A stretch of 64,000 nucleotides of DNA from Toxotes chatareus. Lineage: Eukaryota > Chordata > Actinopteri > Toxotidae. Of this stretch, positions 35,601-45,284 are shown piece by piece; the first letter of the stretch is position 1, and every line of letters begins with the position of its first letter. The notes beneath the pieces were generated by a model that saw nothing but the letters and a program-made list of their open reading frames with translations, was not told where the DNA came from and made no database searches. The stretch spans positions 1,224,501 to 1,288,500 of the forward strand of contig CM028888.1 of NCBI GenBank assembly GCA_016801885.1, written 5' to 3'. The translations under genes and the position numbers were made by a program.

Positions 35601-38600
35601 AAACAATGAAAAATGACTGTAGTAAGGACGAGGGACACACACAGGTCTGATTCTTTAATGGCGTCTATGCCAGATGTCGGTTTGTGAGCTTATGAGCTGG
35701 CAGTTACTCAAATCAAGAAGAAAGCAAACTAGTACATATTGTATTAACACTATTATGCTGTAAACACAGTTTATATATGCTATAAGGAACTTCTTCCTGT
35801 TACTGAGTTTCACTTCTCTTTAGCACAAACCCAAATCTGAGCTGCTCAAAGCCTAAAACTGCCTCACAAGCAGATCTGATCTGCATCTTTTCATGTGGAG
35901 TTTAAAGGCTTTTAGCTGCCCAGTGGACTTCAGAAAGAGAACTCGTCAGTCCCTGTGCACTGTGCAGCTTCTGATGTGAGTGAATGTGCACCAAGTTGTC
36001 AACATGCCTGTGCATCAATGTCACTGAGACAAAGACACAACATTGAATGCAGTGGGCCACTGGAGTCTTCTGACTGAGTGGGCGGTGGCATGTGTTCCTC
36101 TTACTTTCAGAGATGAGAAGAGGATTCTTGGCATCTCTGTGTTCAGATCATGAATAAATCAGCCAGCGAACGTGACGTGTTCCTCTGAATGCCTCCACAG
36201 AAACTCATTCTGAGGCCGACTGGCTCAATGAAAAGCAAAGTCACTTGTGTTATTTTTAGTGCAGCTCTGTGGCTTTGGGTGGAATGCTGATTTGGAGGAT
36301 TTATGTATTTGTAAATATAACAGACTCTAACTGGACCTATCTGCCTCCGCTTTTTGGACCTGCGTGGTTTGATTTCTTTGTTGATGAGCTTCAAAACTCC
36401 CTGGCCTGTTGTTTACTGTTGTTGTTTTCAGATTGATGCTGTCACACGGCGCCTTAACTTAAATTAGGCAACACAACATAATGTGTCTGGTTTGTGTCAT
36501 CAAAACACATCTGAAGGTGAAAAGCCTGAGGTGAGTGAGACACAAGAATCACTTACCTTTCCAGCTCTGGACACCTGCGTGAAGCAGAGCTGTTGTCCAA
36601 TTATCATTTTCTGAAAGTTACAAAAATTGTTGGATGCCATTCTCCCAATTCCCGCCTCAGGAAGGTGTCGGGGGAGGAGGTTTCAGACTCTGTTTGACTA
36701 TCAGGTAAACGGTTTGGTTCTAACCAGCGGTGTGGAGGTGTCTTGGTAGGTGGGTTTACGGTGGACCTGACCCTGGACCTTCAGCAAACTGGTCTTTTGT
36801 TGCTTGAGTTTCTGTGGCTGTTTTTCTGATGGTAAACAGATGGTTTACGTTGGTAAACACCACACACCTGAGTATGTGAACCACTGCACCTCTGACTGAA
36901 AGTGATGCCTTTACCCTGCTCACAATACAGGCTGATGTACGAGGACTGTACGCTGCCATGTTTCTGATTGGTCATCGCAGTTTGTTGTAGGCTCAGTTGC
37001 CGAGCGATTTGCCGATTCTGTGTTTTGTTATTGTTGTTTTGTTTGTTGCCACATTGAAATGACGGGGGGCTAATTCACATTAACTCTGTTCACATATAAA
37101 CCACCCAACAACCTAACATGCTACATGTGTTCTATGGGTAGGTTATAATGCTAATATTAGCATGCTAACTACTCTACATTCTAGTCATTAGCACATTCAT
37201 AACACACCAAAAATCATCTTTGTGCAGCTGCTTGTTACCATGAGAGATTAAAGAGATAAATGTCTGACTGTACTGAGCTGAGGGGTAAAAGCTCTTCCCA
37301 TTTCTCCATTTCATGCTGTTTGATAAAACATAAATGCCTGCTGCTCTCCACACAGAGCGTGCACTGTTTGATTCTGAGGGATAAAAGGAATCTTACTCTC
37401 CAGGAAATCCAGCTGACAGGCGGGGGCGTTGAGGCTCATGAAGTTGAAGCCGCGGGTGGGCCGGCAACGGCCTCTCTTAGCCGCCGGCTCACCGGGGGTC
37501 AAACCCTGCAGCATGCTGCTCTTCCCGGCCCCGTCCAGACCCAGGACCAGGACCTGACGCTTCCCTCGCTCCTCCTCCTCCTGCAGGCGGAGCACAGACA
37601 CGTTCAGAGACTTGAGGCAAAAATTAAACTCACATAACTTATTCAGCACAGAATGAGGTTGTTTGCTCAGTTTTAAGAGGAGCGCGGTTCTGGAAGAATG
37701 GTTTACAGATACAGAATAATTAACAGAGTAAACGCTGTGGCACACATTAAATATGTCTGAGCACAGTGATTTACTTCCTCCAATATGGATAAAATAACAG
37801 GAAACGACCTGCATCTACACCACAGCTCGTTTTCAGGTCCACTGCATGGATAAAAGTAGGTGGACACCCAGACCCACCCTTTAGACTCTGTGACATGGTG
37901 ATGAACAAGCTCCACTAATTTCTTTTTAAGGATTTTGCAGATTAAACTATTGAATAATGAAATAATAATTAATGAAGACGATCCTTTGCTGCGGCCCTGA
38001 TTGTACTGAACCAGATGCCGGTTCTGTTCACAAATTAGGAAACAGCACGCATCAGCTTCATTGTTCGAACGTCTGCAGACTGGATCTTCATCGTGTATCA
38101 AACTGACTGTTGGGACTTTGACCCTGGTGATGAGAGAGACATGAATCAGCGTCTGCAAACCTCCCGAGATAAAGCTCCCGATATTAGACTTCAATAAAAC
38201 CCACGGCAGAGCAGCTTCACCGTAACTCTGGTCTTTGTTACTGAATCTTTCCGTCAGATTTCAGAGGGCGTGTCTTTCAGCGAGCCGCCTGTTTCTGTAG
38301 ACACTCTGTAAAGGTTAGCGCTGCTCAAACCTCAGTGCTCTCTCAGTGCCTGAGAGGCACAGAGAAGCCACAATCCCTCTGAGATCCTGCACATGTCACT
38401 CATCTCCTTTTTAAAAGTCACACAAGGTTAGTCTTTATTCATGCCGTGTGAAGACGTGCAGCCGCGGTTCTGTGGAGGTCGATTAGCAATTCATATCAGG
38501 CCTTTAAGAGCTGAGATGCATCAGCTTTAGCTTCCTTATTAAAAATATCACGCTTAGCTTCACGTTGTTGGATGATCGAGCCTAAAAGATGAGTTTCTGT

Positions 38601-41600
38601 TCCTCCTGAATCGGCTCTAATTTGATTCCCTGACAGATAAAACTCTCCACAGATTCACTGTGTCACTGTCAGAAGGTCAGGGGACGGACTTCAGATATTC
38701 TGCTGATGAATGACCTTTGTCTGACATGTTCCTTGCAGTAGTCGCTGACTGGTGTTACTGGGTAAACGTGGCAGTAGATAAACATGGCTGCTCTGCCGGT
38801 TCAGTAGTTTCCCTCTGTGTGTTTCTGGCTCATGCAGCTCACGGGGAGATGAACCTCAAACCCTGAGCGAGCCGAGGCCTCGCTGCAGCTGCTGAGGCTG
38901 CACAACAGCTTTTCCTCTCTTTGGACAATTATCACCGTGGACTTTGTGTGAAGTGATCGGTTCTTGCGTACAGCACTGCCCCCGTCGTCTGATTGGAGCT
39001 TACCTGGCCCCAGGATTACACAGGAGACGTTAATCTAAAACTCGAACTAACAAAACATTCCACACTGATTATTCCTTCTGTTTAACACATGGACCTGACG
39101 GTTTTCAGGTCTGAGCACTGGGCGTTTATCTCCTGCTCTGTTTGTCAGACTCTTTCCTTTGGATTTTAAACTCAGTCCTGCCGGTTCAGACATTTCACTG
39201 TGATACTGTATTGATCTCTACTGTTTTTCCGTTTCACAGGGAGGAGAGAAGCCCAGCTCAGCGGCAGGAGCTCTGCACCGCTGGATCTGACAGGGGTGTA
39301 ACGTCTTGCTTAAGGACACTCCAGCGAAGCAGACGCTTGGCAACAAAAGGGCTTTGCCATGCCATGTGATAAAGGGCTTTATCACATGGCAGTGCTAAAG
39401 CCAGCTCGCCTGCAGCAAAGAATAGCAAACATTTTACTCAGGAGAGAAAGAAGTGAAGGAAACTATGCTCCTCAAACACTGTCATTAAATGTTATCTCTG
39501 TTTTATTGGACCCTCTCTCTCTCTCTCTCTCCATCTCATCTTCATCGTCTTCATTTGGTGACTTCCTGCTCCTGTTTCCTACATAGATCGGACTCCCATA
39601 GATCCCACATTCACAGTAACACTGACAGTGGCAGAGCAGGAGCAAGAGTCTTTTAGAATGATGATGGAGTGCAGACATTACAGGCAATAAGAGGCTGAAA
39701 AAATCTAAACATAAATATAATTTTAAAAATCCTGTTTATGACTTTAAACTTCACTGCAGCTGCTCTTGAAAACCCCTGACGTGACACCACATCGTCTCTA
39801 TTTATGCATGTTTCTGCAGAAATAACAAAGTTGGACCAAACATCTAAATGGACCCAGGAACTGAAGACATCTGTCAGACTCTGTCTCTGGCCTGCAGCTG
39901 AATCTTCCTCTGCTGTTTCAGTGATTGTCCCGGTGTGGAAGAGCACGTGAAGTCAGCTCCCCTGTTTTCCAAAGCCGAGGACGTGATCATAATGTGTCTT
40001 GGTCCACTTTGGCTCCCGGGATGAAAACATTTACATCTCCTCTGCAGTGGGCTGCTGGCAGACACTGACAGCATTATCCTCCATAGACGGGCTGAGCCAC
40101 ATAAAGCAGGCTAAGCCTCTTCCAGGCTTCTGCTGATTGCATCCAAACAAAAAACAAAGATTAGAGACGTTCAAATAGATTTTATTAAGAGATTCAGTCT
40201 GCAGCTGCAGCGCTTCATGGAAGAATCATTCATTAAGTCACCGGCTGCTTCACTTCTGTCTGTGTCTGTCCGCAGGAAACTGAGACAACAGTCATCTGAC
40301 GAAACCTTTTATCACCTCAGCTACACAACGTCAAACTGAAACACACGTCTGCTCACATCACATCGCCACCAGCATCATTTAATTCAACAACATTTTCAAG
40401 CATAAAGGTAAAATCCTTCCCTCGTTCTCCTCAGCTGGGAGGATCTGCTGCTTGTCTCTGAGTTTCCAGGCACGTTACTGTCCTGGTTTTAATCCTATTC
40501 AGGATGTGGTGTTTACATGGAACGACTAAATGCAGCTCCCGTTCGGCGTGTGCCCTGGTTGTTTGACCTGTGCCTGAAGTCGACGGGATGAGCGATTGTG
40601 CATTTGGAGGTAGATAAGTGCTCAGGTTTATTCTGTCTCAGATTCCTGCAGGATGCAGAGACTCGTCTGTGAGGTACCTCAGCAGCTCGGGATGAACAGA
40701 GTTTGATGTCTGAACTCTGCTGCTGCTGCTTTCACCTCTGCTGGATTTAACTTGGTCGTCTAATCACTGAAAACAGGAGCAGCAGCAGCAGCTCAGCTTC
40801 TGCTCTGCATCGCTGGCGTCAGAGCGTCCTCTGATTTCACTCAGACGATTGTTGTTCTTGGACATTCTTCACTGTTTTCTTACATTTAATCGACCAAACG
40901 ATTAATCGTGAGATTAACCGATGATGTAATTATTCAAACGAAGATCGGCATCAGAACCATCGGCGTCATCATCAGTTCCACGCCTCCCGTCATCGTTTAC
41001 ATCTTCATCATTATCATGATGTCCATCTCCTGGAACACTGTGATGATGCTCATCACGTCATCCTCACCCTCATCTTCATCATCAACACAATCATCATCGC
41101 CCTCAGATAACCAAAGCCATCATCTTCATCATCAGCATCATGTCAGTTATTCATCAGCAGCAGGACCATCCTCCTCCTCCTCCTCTTCATCATCATCATC
41201 ATCATTCTCTCCCTCCACAGCTTCTTATTTTTAGCCCAAAACATGATCAGCTTCAACATCATCCAACTCATCTTCATCACTGCCTCTGCCACTGTCATTC
41301 ATTTAGCAGACACCATCACACCACCATCATCATCACCTTAAACCATCAGAATTCTGCAGTGTTTGCTTCCTTCAGTCAGTCAGATGTAATAACACTCTGT
41401 GAACCACCTTCCCGCCTAAGTTCAACACCTGAGTATAAAATAAAATTAAAATTAATCGAGTAAAATAAAGCAAAGGAGTTAAATCAAAGACAAGCTGTCC
41501 TACCTCCTTGATCGTGCAGTATTCGGCTTGTGGTGACCATATTCGCCTCTTGTAGAAGTAGTTCAAGGCGATGAAGAGAGCGGAGCCCAGCGCTGCCACG

Positions 41601-41641
41601 GCGGCGGTCAGGGCGATGGAGATGTGCCGGAGGAGAACCAT
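29469..41641 (-). CDS. arl10: ARL10, atypical ADP-ribosylation-factor-like GTPase, complete, four exons
   Basis: ARL10 is a little-studied ARF-like small GTPase with an N-terminal membrane segment in place of the usual myristoylated helix. Exons on the minus strand: 41641-41504, 37580-37397, 32328-32153 and 29642-29469. They total 672 nt and encode 223 residues plus TAA (human is about 244). Seen: a hydrophobic helix (about 7-30) followed by KRR; an acidic linker (EEEE, 47-50); P-loop GLDGAGKS (60-67); the switch I threonine in RPTRGFNF (T88); EIGGGEDLR (107-115) at the switch II position; VVDSSDR (131-137); NKQD (164-167), split across exons 3 and 4; and LLAAQ (194-198) at the G5 position. 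The usual DVGGQ reads EIGGG, so the catalytic glutamine is absent. As I recall, human ARL10 has EIGGS, so this is a family trait. The gene is convergent with nop16 and divergent from wwc1. Confidence 0.95.
29643..32152 (-). other. arl10 intron 3
   Basis: 2.5 kb. 29880-30250 has diverged, loosely repeated units of roughly 100 bp containing GCTAA and TTAGCAC strings. The rest is A/T-rich and shows nothing recognised. Confidence 0.7.
32153..32328 (-). CDS. arl10: arl10 coding exon 3 (switch II region to NKQ)
   Basis: The acceptor is CTCTGCTGTAG and the donor CAG|GTGTGT. It encodes IGGGEDLRRYWSDYLRRTHV then LVYVVDSSDRNRFPLAKAEL and ends LPVVVLGNKQ. Human ARL10 has LPVVVVANKQ at the same place. 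Confidence 0.95.
32329..37396 (-). other. arl10 intron 2
   Basis: 5.07 kb, mostly A/T-rich. 33090-33310 is T-rich. 33760-33900 and 34000-34070 are more CpG-bearing. 37130-37210 has TTAGCATGCTAAC strings of the dispersed-repeat type. No exon was recognised on either strand. Confidence 0.7.
37397..37580 (-). CDS. arl10: arl10 coding exon 2 (P-loop and switch I)
   Basis: The acceptor is CGCCTGCAG and the donor GAGA|GTAAGA. It begins with a GAG run (EEEE), then RGKRQVLVLGLDGAGKSS, then the RPTRGFNFMSL effector-loop region, and ends in LDFLE plus one base. CpG-rich, unlike the surrounding intron. Confidence 0.95.
39230..39335. repeat. Possible diverged SINE/LINE-tail repeat
   Basis: CTTGCTTAAGGACACTCCAGC followed by AGACGCTTGGC resembles the 'cttgctcaagggcac' portion of a common teleost tRNA-related repeat (compare 59440-59660). 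Weakly preserved. Confidence 0.35.
39350..39402. repeat. Near-perfect hairpin with 15-bp arms and 2-base loop
   Basis: TGCCATGTGATAAAG (39360-39374), loop GG, then CTTTATCACATGGCA (39377-39391), an exact reverse complement. After a mismatch-rich step the stem resumes as GGCTTT (39350-39355) against AAAGCC (39397-39402). Confidence 0.95.
39513..39531. repeat. (CT)n microsatellite
   Basis: 19 bases of CT repeat in arl10 intron 1. Confidence 0.9.
40965..41350. repeat. Imperfect TCA/TCC-rich simple-sequence tract
   Basis: Interleaved CATCATCATCTTCATCATCA and CCTCCTCCTCCTCTTCATC strings over almost 400 bases. They give Ser/His-rich spurious frames on the plus strand. It lies in arl10 intron 1, 150 bases past the exon 1 donor. 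Confidence 0.9.
41504..41641 (-). CDS. arl10: arl10 coding exon 1 (membrane anchor)
   Basis: ATG at 41641-41639, 46 codons, donor GAG|GTAGGAC. It encodes MVLLRHISIALTAAVAALGS then ALFIALNYFYKRRIW, a single membrane helix flanked by basic residues. The frame stays open upstream through a GTG at 41659, but the first ATG is used here; its length fits the human N-terminus. Confidence 0.9.
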
Positions 41642-43136
41642 AGGCTGCAGGGAGCGCACCGGTCGGCGCCTGGAACCGGGGGAACCTGAGGGGCGGTCGC
41701 TGCTTCCTGGACACCGACAGCGCTGAGACTGCTTCCTTCTTCTCGCTGCTCCCCTGCGGCCGCCGGACGATCTACATGTGACCGAGCGCCTTCTGCTTGT
41801 TTTTGTTCCGAGACGCTCAAGATGAAAAAAATGCTGCGTTCAGGAGCCGCTCGGAAACTGCGCATCTCCAGCTGTTCGAAGTGCACCGGCAACTAAAGCT
41901 GCAAAATCAGCAACTGTTTTGATGATCGATTATTTTATCGATATCGACATCGATCATTTTAGCCACGTTTTAAGAGACAATGTCAACTTAGACTGCTCCG
42001 TTTGACGGAAAGTCACAGCAGATTTTTGATACACATTCAATGTTTAATGTCCCTGTTTTTCAAAATGATGCAGGAAACAGTGAAGGAGGCTTTTCATCAC
42101 GACTGAAGGTCATCATGTCAACACACACACAATCACAGTGTTTGCTGAGACGCTTTAGACTTTCGAGGTCAGAAATCTGACTGGTTTTGGACTTTGTGAC
42201 AAAATGAACCTCAAAAGAAAAACTCTGTTATTAGTCTGTTCGTACAGAACTGACGCTTAAAGCTTCAGAGATGTTTTGCTGTACAGATTAAGAGACAGAA
42301 GGAAAAACATCTTCTATGAATGGTTAAAGAAACAGAGGATCCAGAGATAAGCTAACCTGCGCCGACTAATAAAGTCTTTTGTAGGTCATCATAAAATGTA
42401 AATCATTATTATCACAAGTTCTTCGGGGCTGTATCTGCTCACTCCAAACCGCTGCTCAGTCGGATATTACTTTGTCACCTGCTGCGCGCTTAACAACGCA
42501 TTTATGATATTTTCGACAGCACATGAAGGCATCAGAACCACCCCCCCACCAATGTTGGGAAATGTTCTGTTATGAAAAATGTTTCCTCAGTCAGTTTGAC
42601 TGACAGCGGAAACATGAACAAAGTTCTGGATGAACAGTGTTGAACCGCGCAGACCCGCAGATCAGGGCCCTGATGGTTCCGTGGTTTCCAGACCAGAACA
42701 CGGTTCACCGAGTTCCTCTCATCCATCCGTGAGACGGCGCCGAGCTGAAGTGCTCCATCTAGAGTCAAGTCCAGTTTTCTACATTTCTTTTCTTTTCTTT
42801 TCTATCACATCAGTTCCTGACTCGGTCCAGTCTGAGAAGGTAAAGTAAAAACCCCACCTGATGTTACACAACTGCAAATAATCAAACCGGTTGACTGATC
42901 AATGAAAATAGGTTAGAAAGTCACAAGATAAAATAAAAATAAAGTTCATTAACTGGGGATTTAAAGCAGCTGTTTAGAAGTTACAGGTTAGAGAGAGAGA
43001 GAAAAGCATCTGTGATGAAAACAGGACCTGTGCTGACACAGCTGAGGTCTGTCTGACAAATGATATTAAATAACCTTCAGTTCAGTGACTTAATTTATGA
43101 ATCAATAAGACGCAAAAACCCAAAGAACGTGTAACT

Positions 43137-43156
43137 GAGAGAGAGAGAGAGAGAGA
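43137..43156. repeat. (GA)10 microsatellite
   Basis: 20 bases of perfect GA repeat in the arl10-wwc1 intergenic region. Confidence 0.9.
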
Positions 43157-43443
43157 CTACCACATAAAAAAGAAGCGGAGGCAGGTCACCTGTGTGAACA
43201 CCGCTATAATCATGCAAAGTGCCTATCTGATAGGAACACAGAGCGAGCACAGAGCCATGCCTCCCGTCAGTAACAGGCAAATGTTTAATCAGCAGCTGAA
43301 CTGAGAACAGCTCTGAGTGCGGCATTCAGTGTGTTTTTTAAATAACTGGATCAGAGAGCTGCTGGGAATCATCCCTCCGCGTTTCATCAAAATTCAACCT
43401 GTGGCACCTGAGACGCAGCCTCTGAGACTGTTCACCGCGGTGA

Positions 43444-43457
43444 CCTACAGAGGGCGC
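43444..43457 (+). promoter_or_regulatory. CTCF-like motif
   Basis: CCTACAGAGGGCGC fits the CTCF core pattern CCNNNAGRGGGCGC. It lies between the two divergent promoters, directly right of the 12-base palindrome TCACCGCGGTGA (43432-43443). A boundary role is inferred. Confidence 0.4.
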
Positions 43458-43631
43458 CGTGAGCCTGAAAGTTTGCCAACACACAAAGCTGTGAATGAAA
43501 GAAATACATGATGAGAATAATTAATAATAATCAATTACACAACAACAATAATGAATAGTTTTTATTCATCCGTTAACTTCATATAAAGTGGTGTAAAGAT
43601 AAAAATGATAAACAGCACCAGTTCTCCTCAC

Positions 43632-43922
43632 CTGCTCGCAGTTTCTCAGGAACTTGTCACTTAGGTTGTTCCAGCATCTTGGAGAAGCTGCCTCAGTTCC
43701 TCTGTGGATTTAGTCTGTCTCAGTGTCTCTGACACGTCGTGTGGTCCCACACTGACCCCATAATGATGCGGAGATCAGAGCTCTGTGGGGGGACAGACCA
43801 CCTGTTGCAGGACTCCTTGTCTCTGAAGATAGTTCTTCATGGGCTCATTGTCCTGCTGCAGAATCAGTTAGGAACAGATCAGACGCCTCTCTGATGGGGG
43901 TGTGTGATGGGTAGGAATCTAA
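43632..43922 (-). mobile_element. Degenerate Tc1-like transposase 3' fragment
   Basis: Read on the minus strand it gives QQDNEPMKNYLQRQGVLQQ, then a PP run, then TLRQTKSTEELRQLLQDAG. This matches the order QQDNDPKHTS...KNYL...GVLQQM.WPPQSPDLN...STEELW.LLQDAWN of Tc1-like transposases. The second catalytic aspartate (QQDN) is present, but the frame is broken repeatedly and SPDLN is destroyed by shifts. No terminal repeats were found. It is a dead relic. Confidence 0.8.
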
Positions 43923-45148
43923 ACATCTGAAGTGCTGAAAACTATAGTCCAGTTCTGAACAGCTACAAACAAAATCGATGATTCAGTTCTAAATCAAGTT
44001 TAAATTTGAAGTAAAATTTGCACACCATTAGCAAAACACAGTGACGTTGTTAACATCAGTCAGGGTCTAAGCACCAAATTGTGTAACGCGTGCTTAAAGC
44101 CTTTAATTCTGAGTTTGACTATTGTGACCGGAAGTTTTGTTTTGCTGGATGAATTTTTGTCAACAACAGCTTTATTTTGAAATCGTAGCCGGAAGCTGCC
44201 GTAGCGAATGTGTGTGTGACTTGACAGCGAGTCGGCCAGCCGAAGTCATCGGGACTGAGGGAAGACTTTACCGCCGCCGCCGCGACGCTCCCCTCCCGTC
44301 CGGTACTAAACGGGTCATTTAACCAGATAACAGACGAGTTTCTCGCGGAATCGCCGGATTCCTAACGGCTGCAGATTCGCTCGTTACTTTCTTCTCTCGG
44401 CGGCGCCCACAGTGTTGGTTACCCCGCGGCTGGCGGCTAGCATCGGTTACTGCGGCTAAATATGGTGGCCTGTAGGCGAGAGGGGGAAACGAGCACCGTT
44501 TGGGGATTTTAGAGGATTTTTAAAGGCACTCGGACGGTTCTCCCAGTGAAACGCCGCTGCTGTGGACACGCTGCTGCCTTCCGTCGGGTTTTCTCCGGAG
44601 GTGTGTGGACTTCGACGTGAGGCTGCCTTTCTGTTTACGCTGAAACCGACAACAGACCCACAGCGGCGGCAGCAGCAGCAGCACCGTCCGTGCTCCGTGG
44701 ACCGTGGATAATTGTACTTCACTTCAGAAGTTGTCACCAGACCGCCTCAAAGTTTCTCATCTGATTTGGAAAAGTTGCTAAACCTTCGCTCACGACTGAA
44801 AAAACGTGTCAAGTAGCGACACGGTTTAGTTTTATGACCGTTGTGTTTATATTACGGATGACTTGACACTCGCATTGAGATGAACTGGAGCACAAGTGCA
44901 GCCTCCTGCAGCCCTTCTATCCACTGAGACAGTTTCCTTTAACGGTCCCTCCTGTCTCCGTGGACTCAGTATCGATCTGTGGATTATTATGGATTATTAT
45001 TCCCTCATCCAAACCGCGCCAGGCCGAGAATTTTGGGAATAACTTCCGATACTGTCGCTGCTGCTGCTGATGGTGATGATGGTGATGGTGACAGAGAAAA
45101 GCGATGGTCTCCCTTTGTTATGATTTTGAGTAGAGAGGAGTTAATTAC

Positions 45149-45284
45149 ATGGAGACTCGCCTGACATGCCAAGGAAGGAGTTGCCACTACCTGAGGGTTG
45201 GGAGGAAGCCAGAGACTTTGATGGCAAAGTGTATTACATTGACCACATCAACCAGTGCACCAGCTGGATCGACCCCAGAGACAG
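45149..45284 (+). other. Upstream ORF overlapping the wwc1 start codon
   Basis: An ATG at 45149 lies 17 bases before the wwc1 ATG in another frame. It stays open through exon 1 and, after splicing to exon 2, ends at TGA 54950-54952, giving 50 codons. Its context is TTACATGG (T at -3, G at +4), weaker than the main start's G at -3, so ribosomes could reach the main start by leaky scanning. It matters only if the transcript begins upstream of 45149, which the CpG-rich promoter position suggests. Confidence 0.6.
45166..45284 (+). CDS. wwc1: wwc1 coding exon 1 (WW domain 1)
   Basis: ATG at 45166 with G at -3. It begins MPRKELPLPEGWEEARDFDG and ends TSWIDPRD plus two bases. The donor is ACAG|GTAGGA. 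The start matches human MPRPELPLPEGWEEARDFDG. WW1 has IDHINQCTSW where human has IDHTNRTTSW. Confidence 0.95.

Larger units (their letters stand above)
37581..41503 (-). other. arl10 intron 1
   Basis: 3.9 kb. It holds a short Tc1-end-like remnant at about 37848-37870 (ATAAAAGTAGGTGGACACCC), a long hairpin at 39350-39402, a CT repeat at 39513 and a TCA/TCC-rich tract at 40965-41350. No exon recognised. Confidence 0.75.
41642..45165. promoter_or_regulatory. Divergent intergenic/promoter region of arl10 (-) and wwc1 (+)
   Basis: 3.5 kb between start codons. 41642-41890 is G/C- and CpG-rich and would hold the arl10 5' UTR and promoter. 44190-44760 is strongly CpG-rich (CCGCCGCCGCGACGC, CGGCGGCGCC reading either way) and would be the wwc1 promoter, with the rest of its 5' UTR to 45165. 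Between them lie A/T-rich sequence, a GA repeat, a CTCF-like motif and a Tc1 relic. Human ARL10's divergent neighbour KIAA1191 was not found. Confidence 0.65.

Noticed and set aside
37703..38194. 163-codon minus-strand frame next to arl10 exon 2
   Set aside because: It is separate from the true exon by a good splice acceptor, has no similarity to ARL10 and sits in A/T-rich intron.
41639..41659. Upstream in-frame start (GTG at 41659) for arl10
   Set aside because: GTG is not a normal eukaryotic start, and the ATG at 41641 gives an N-terminus of the expected size.
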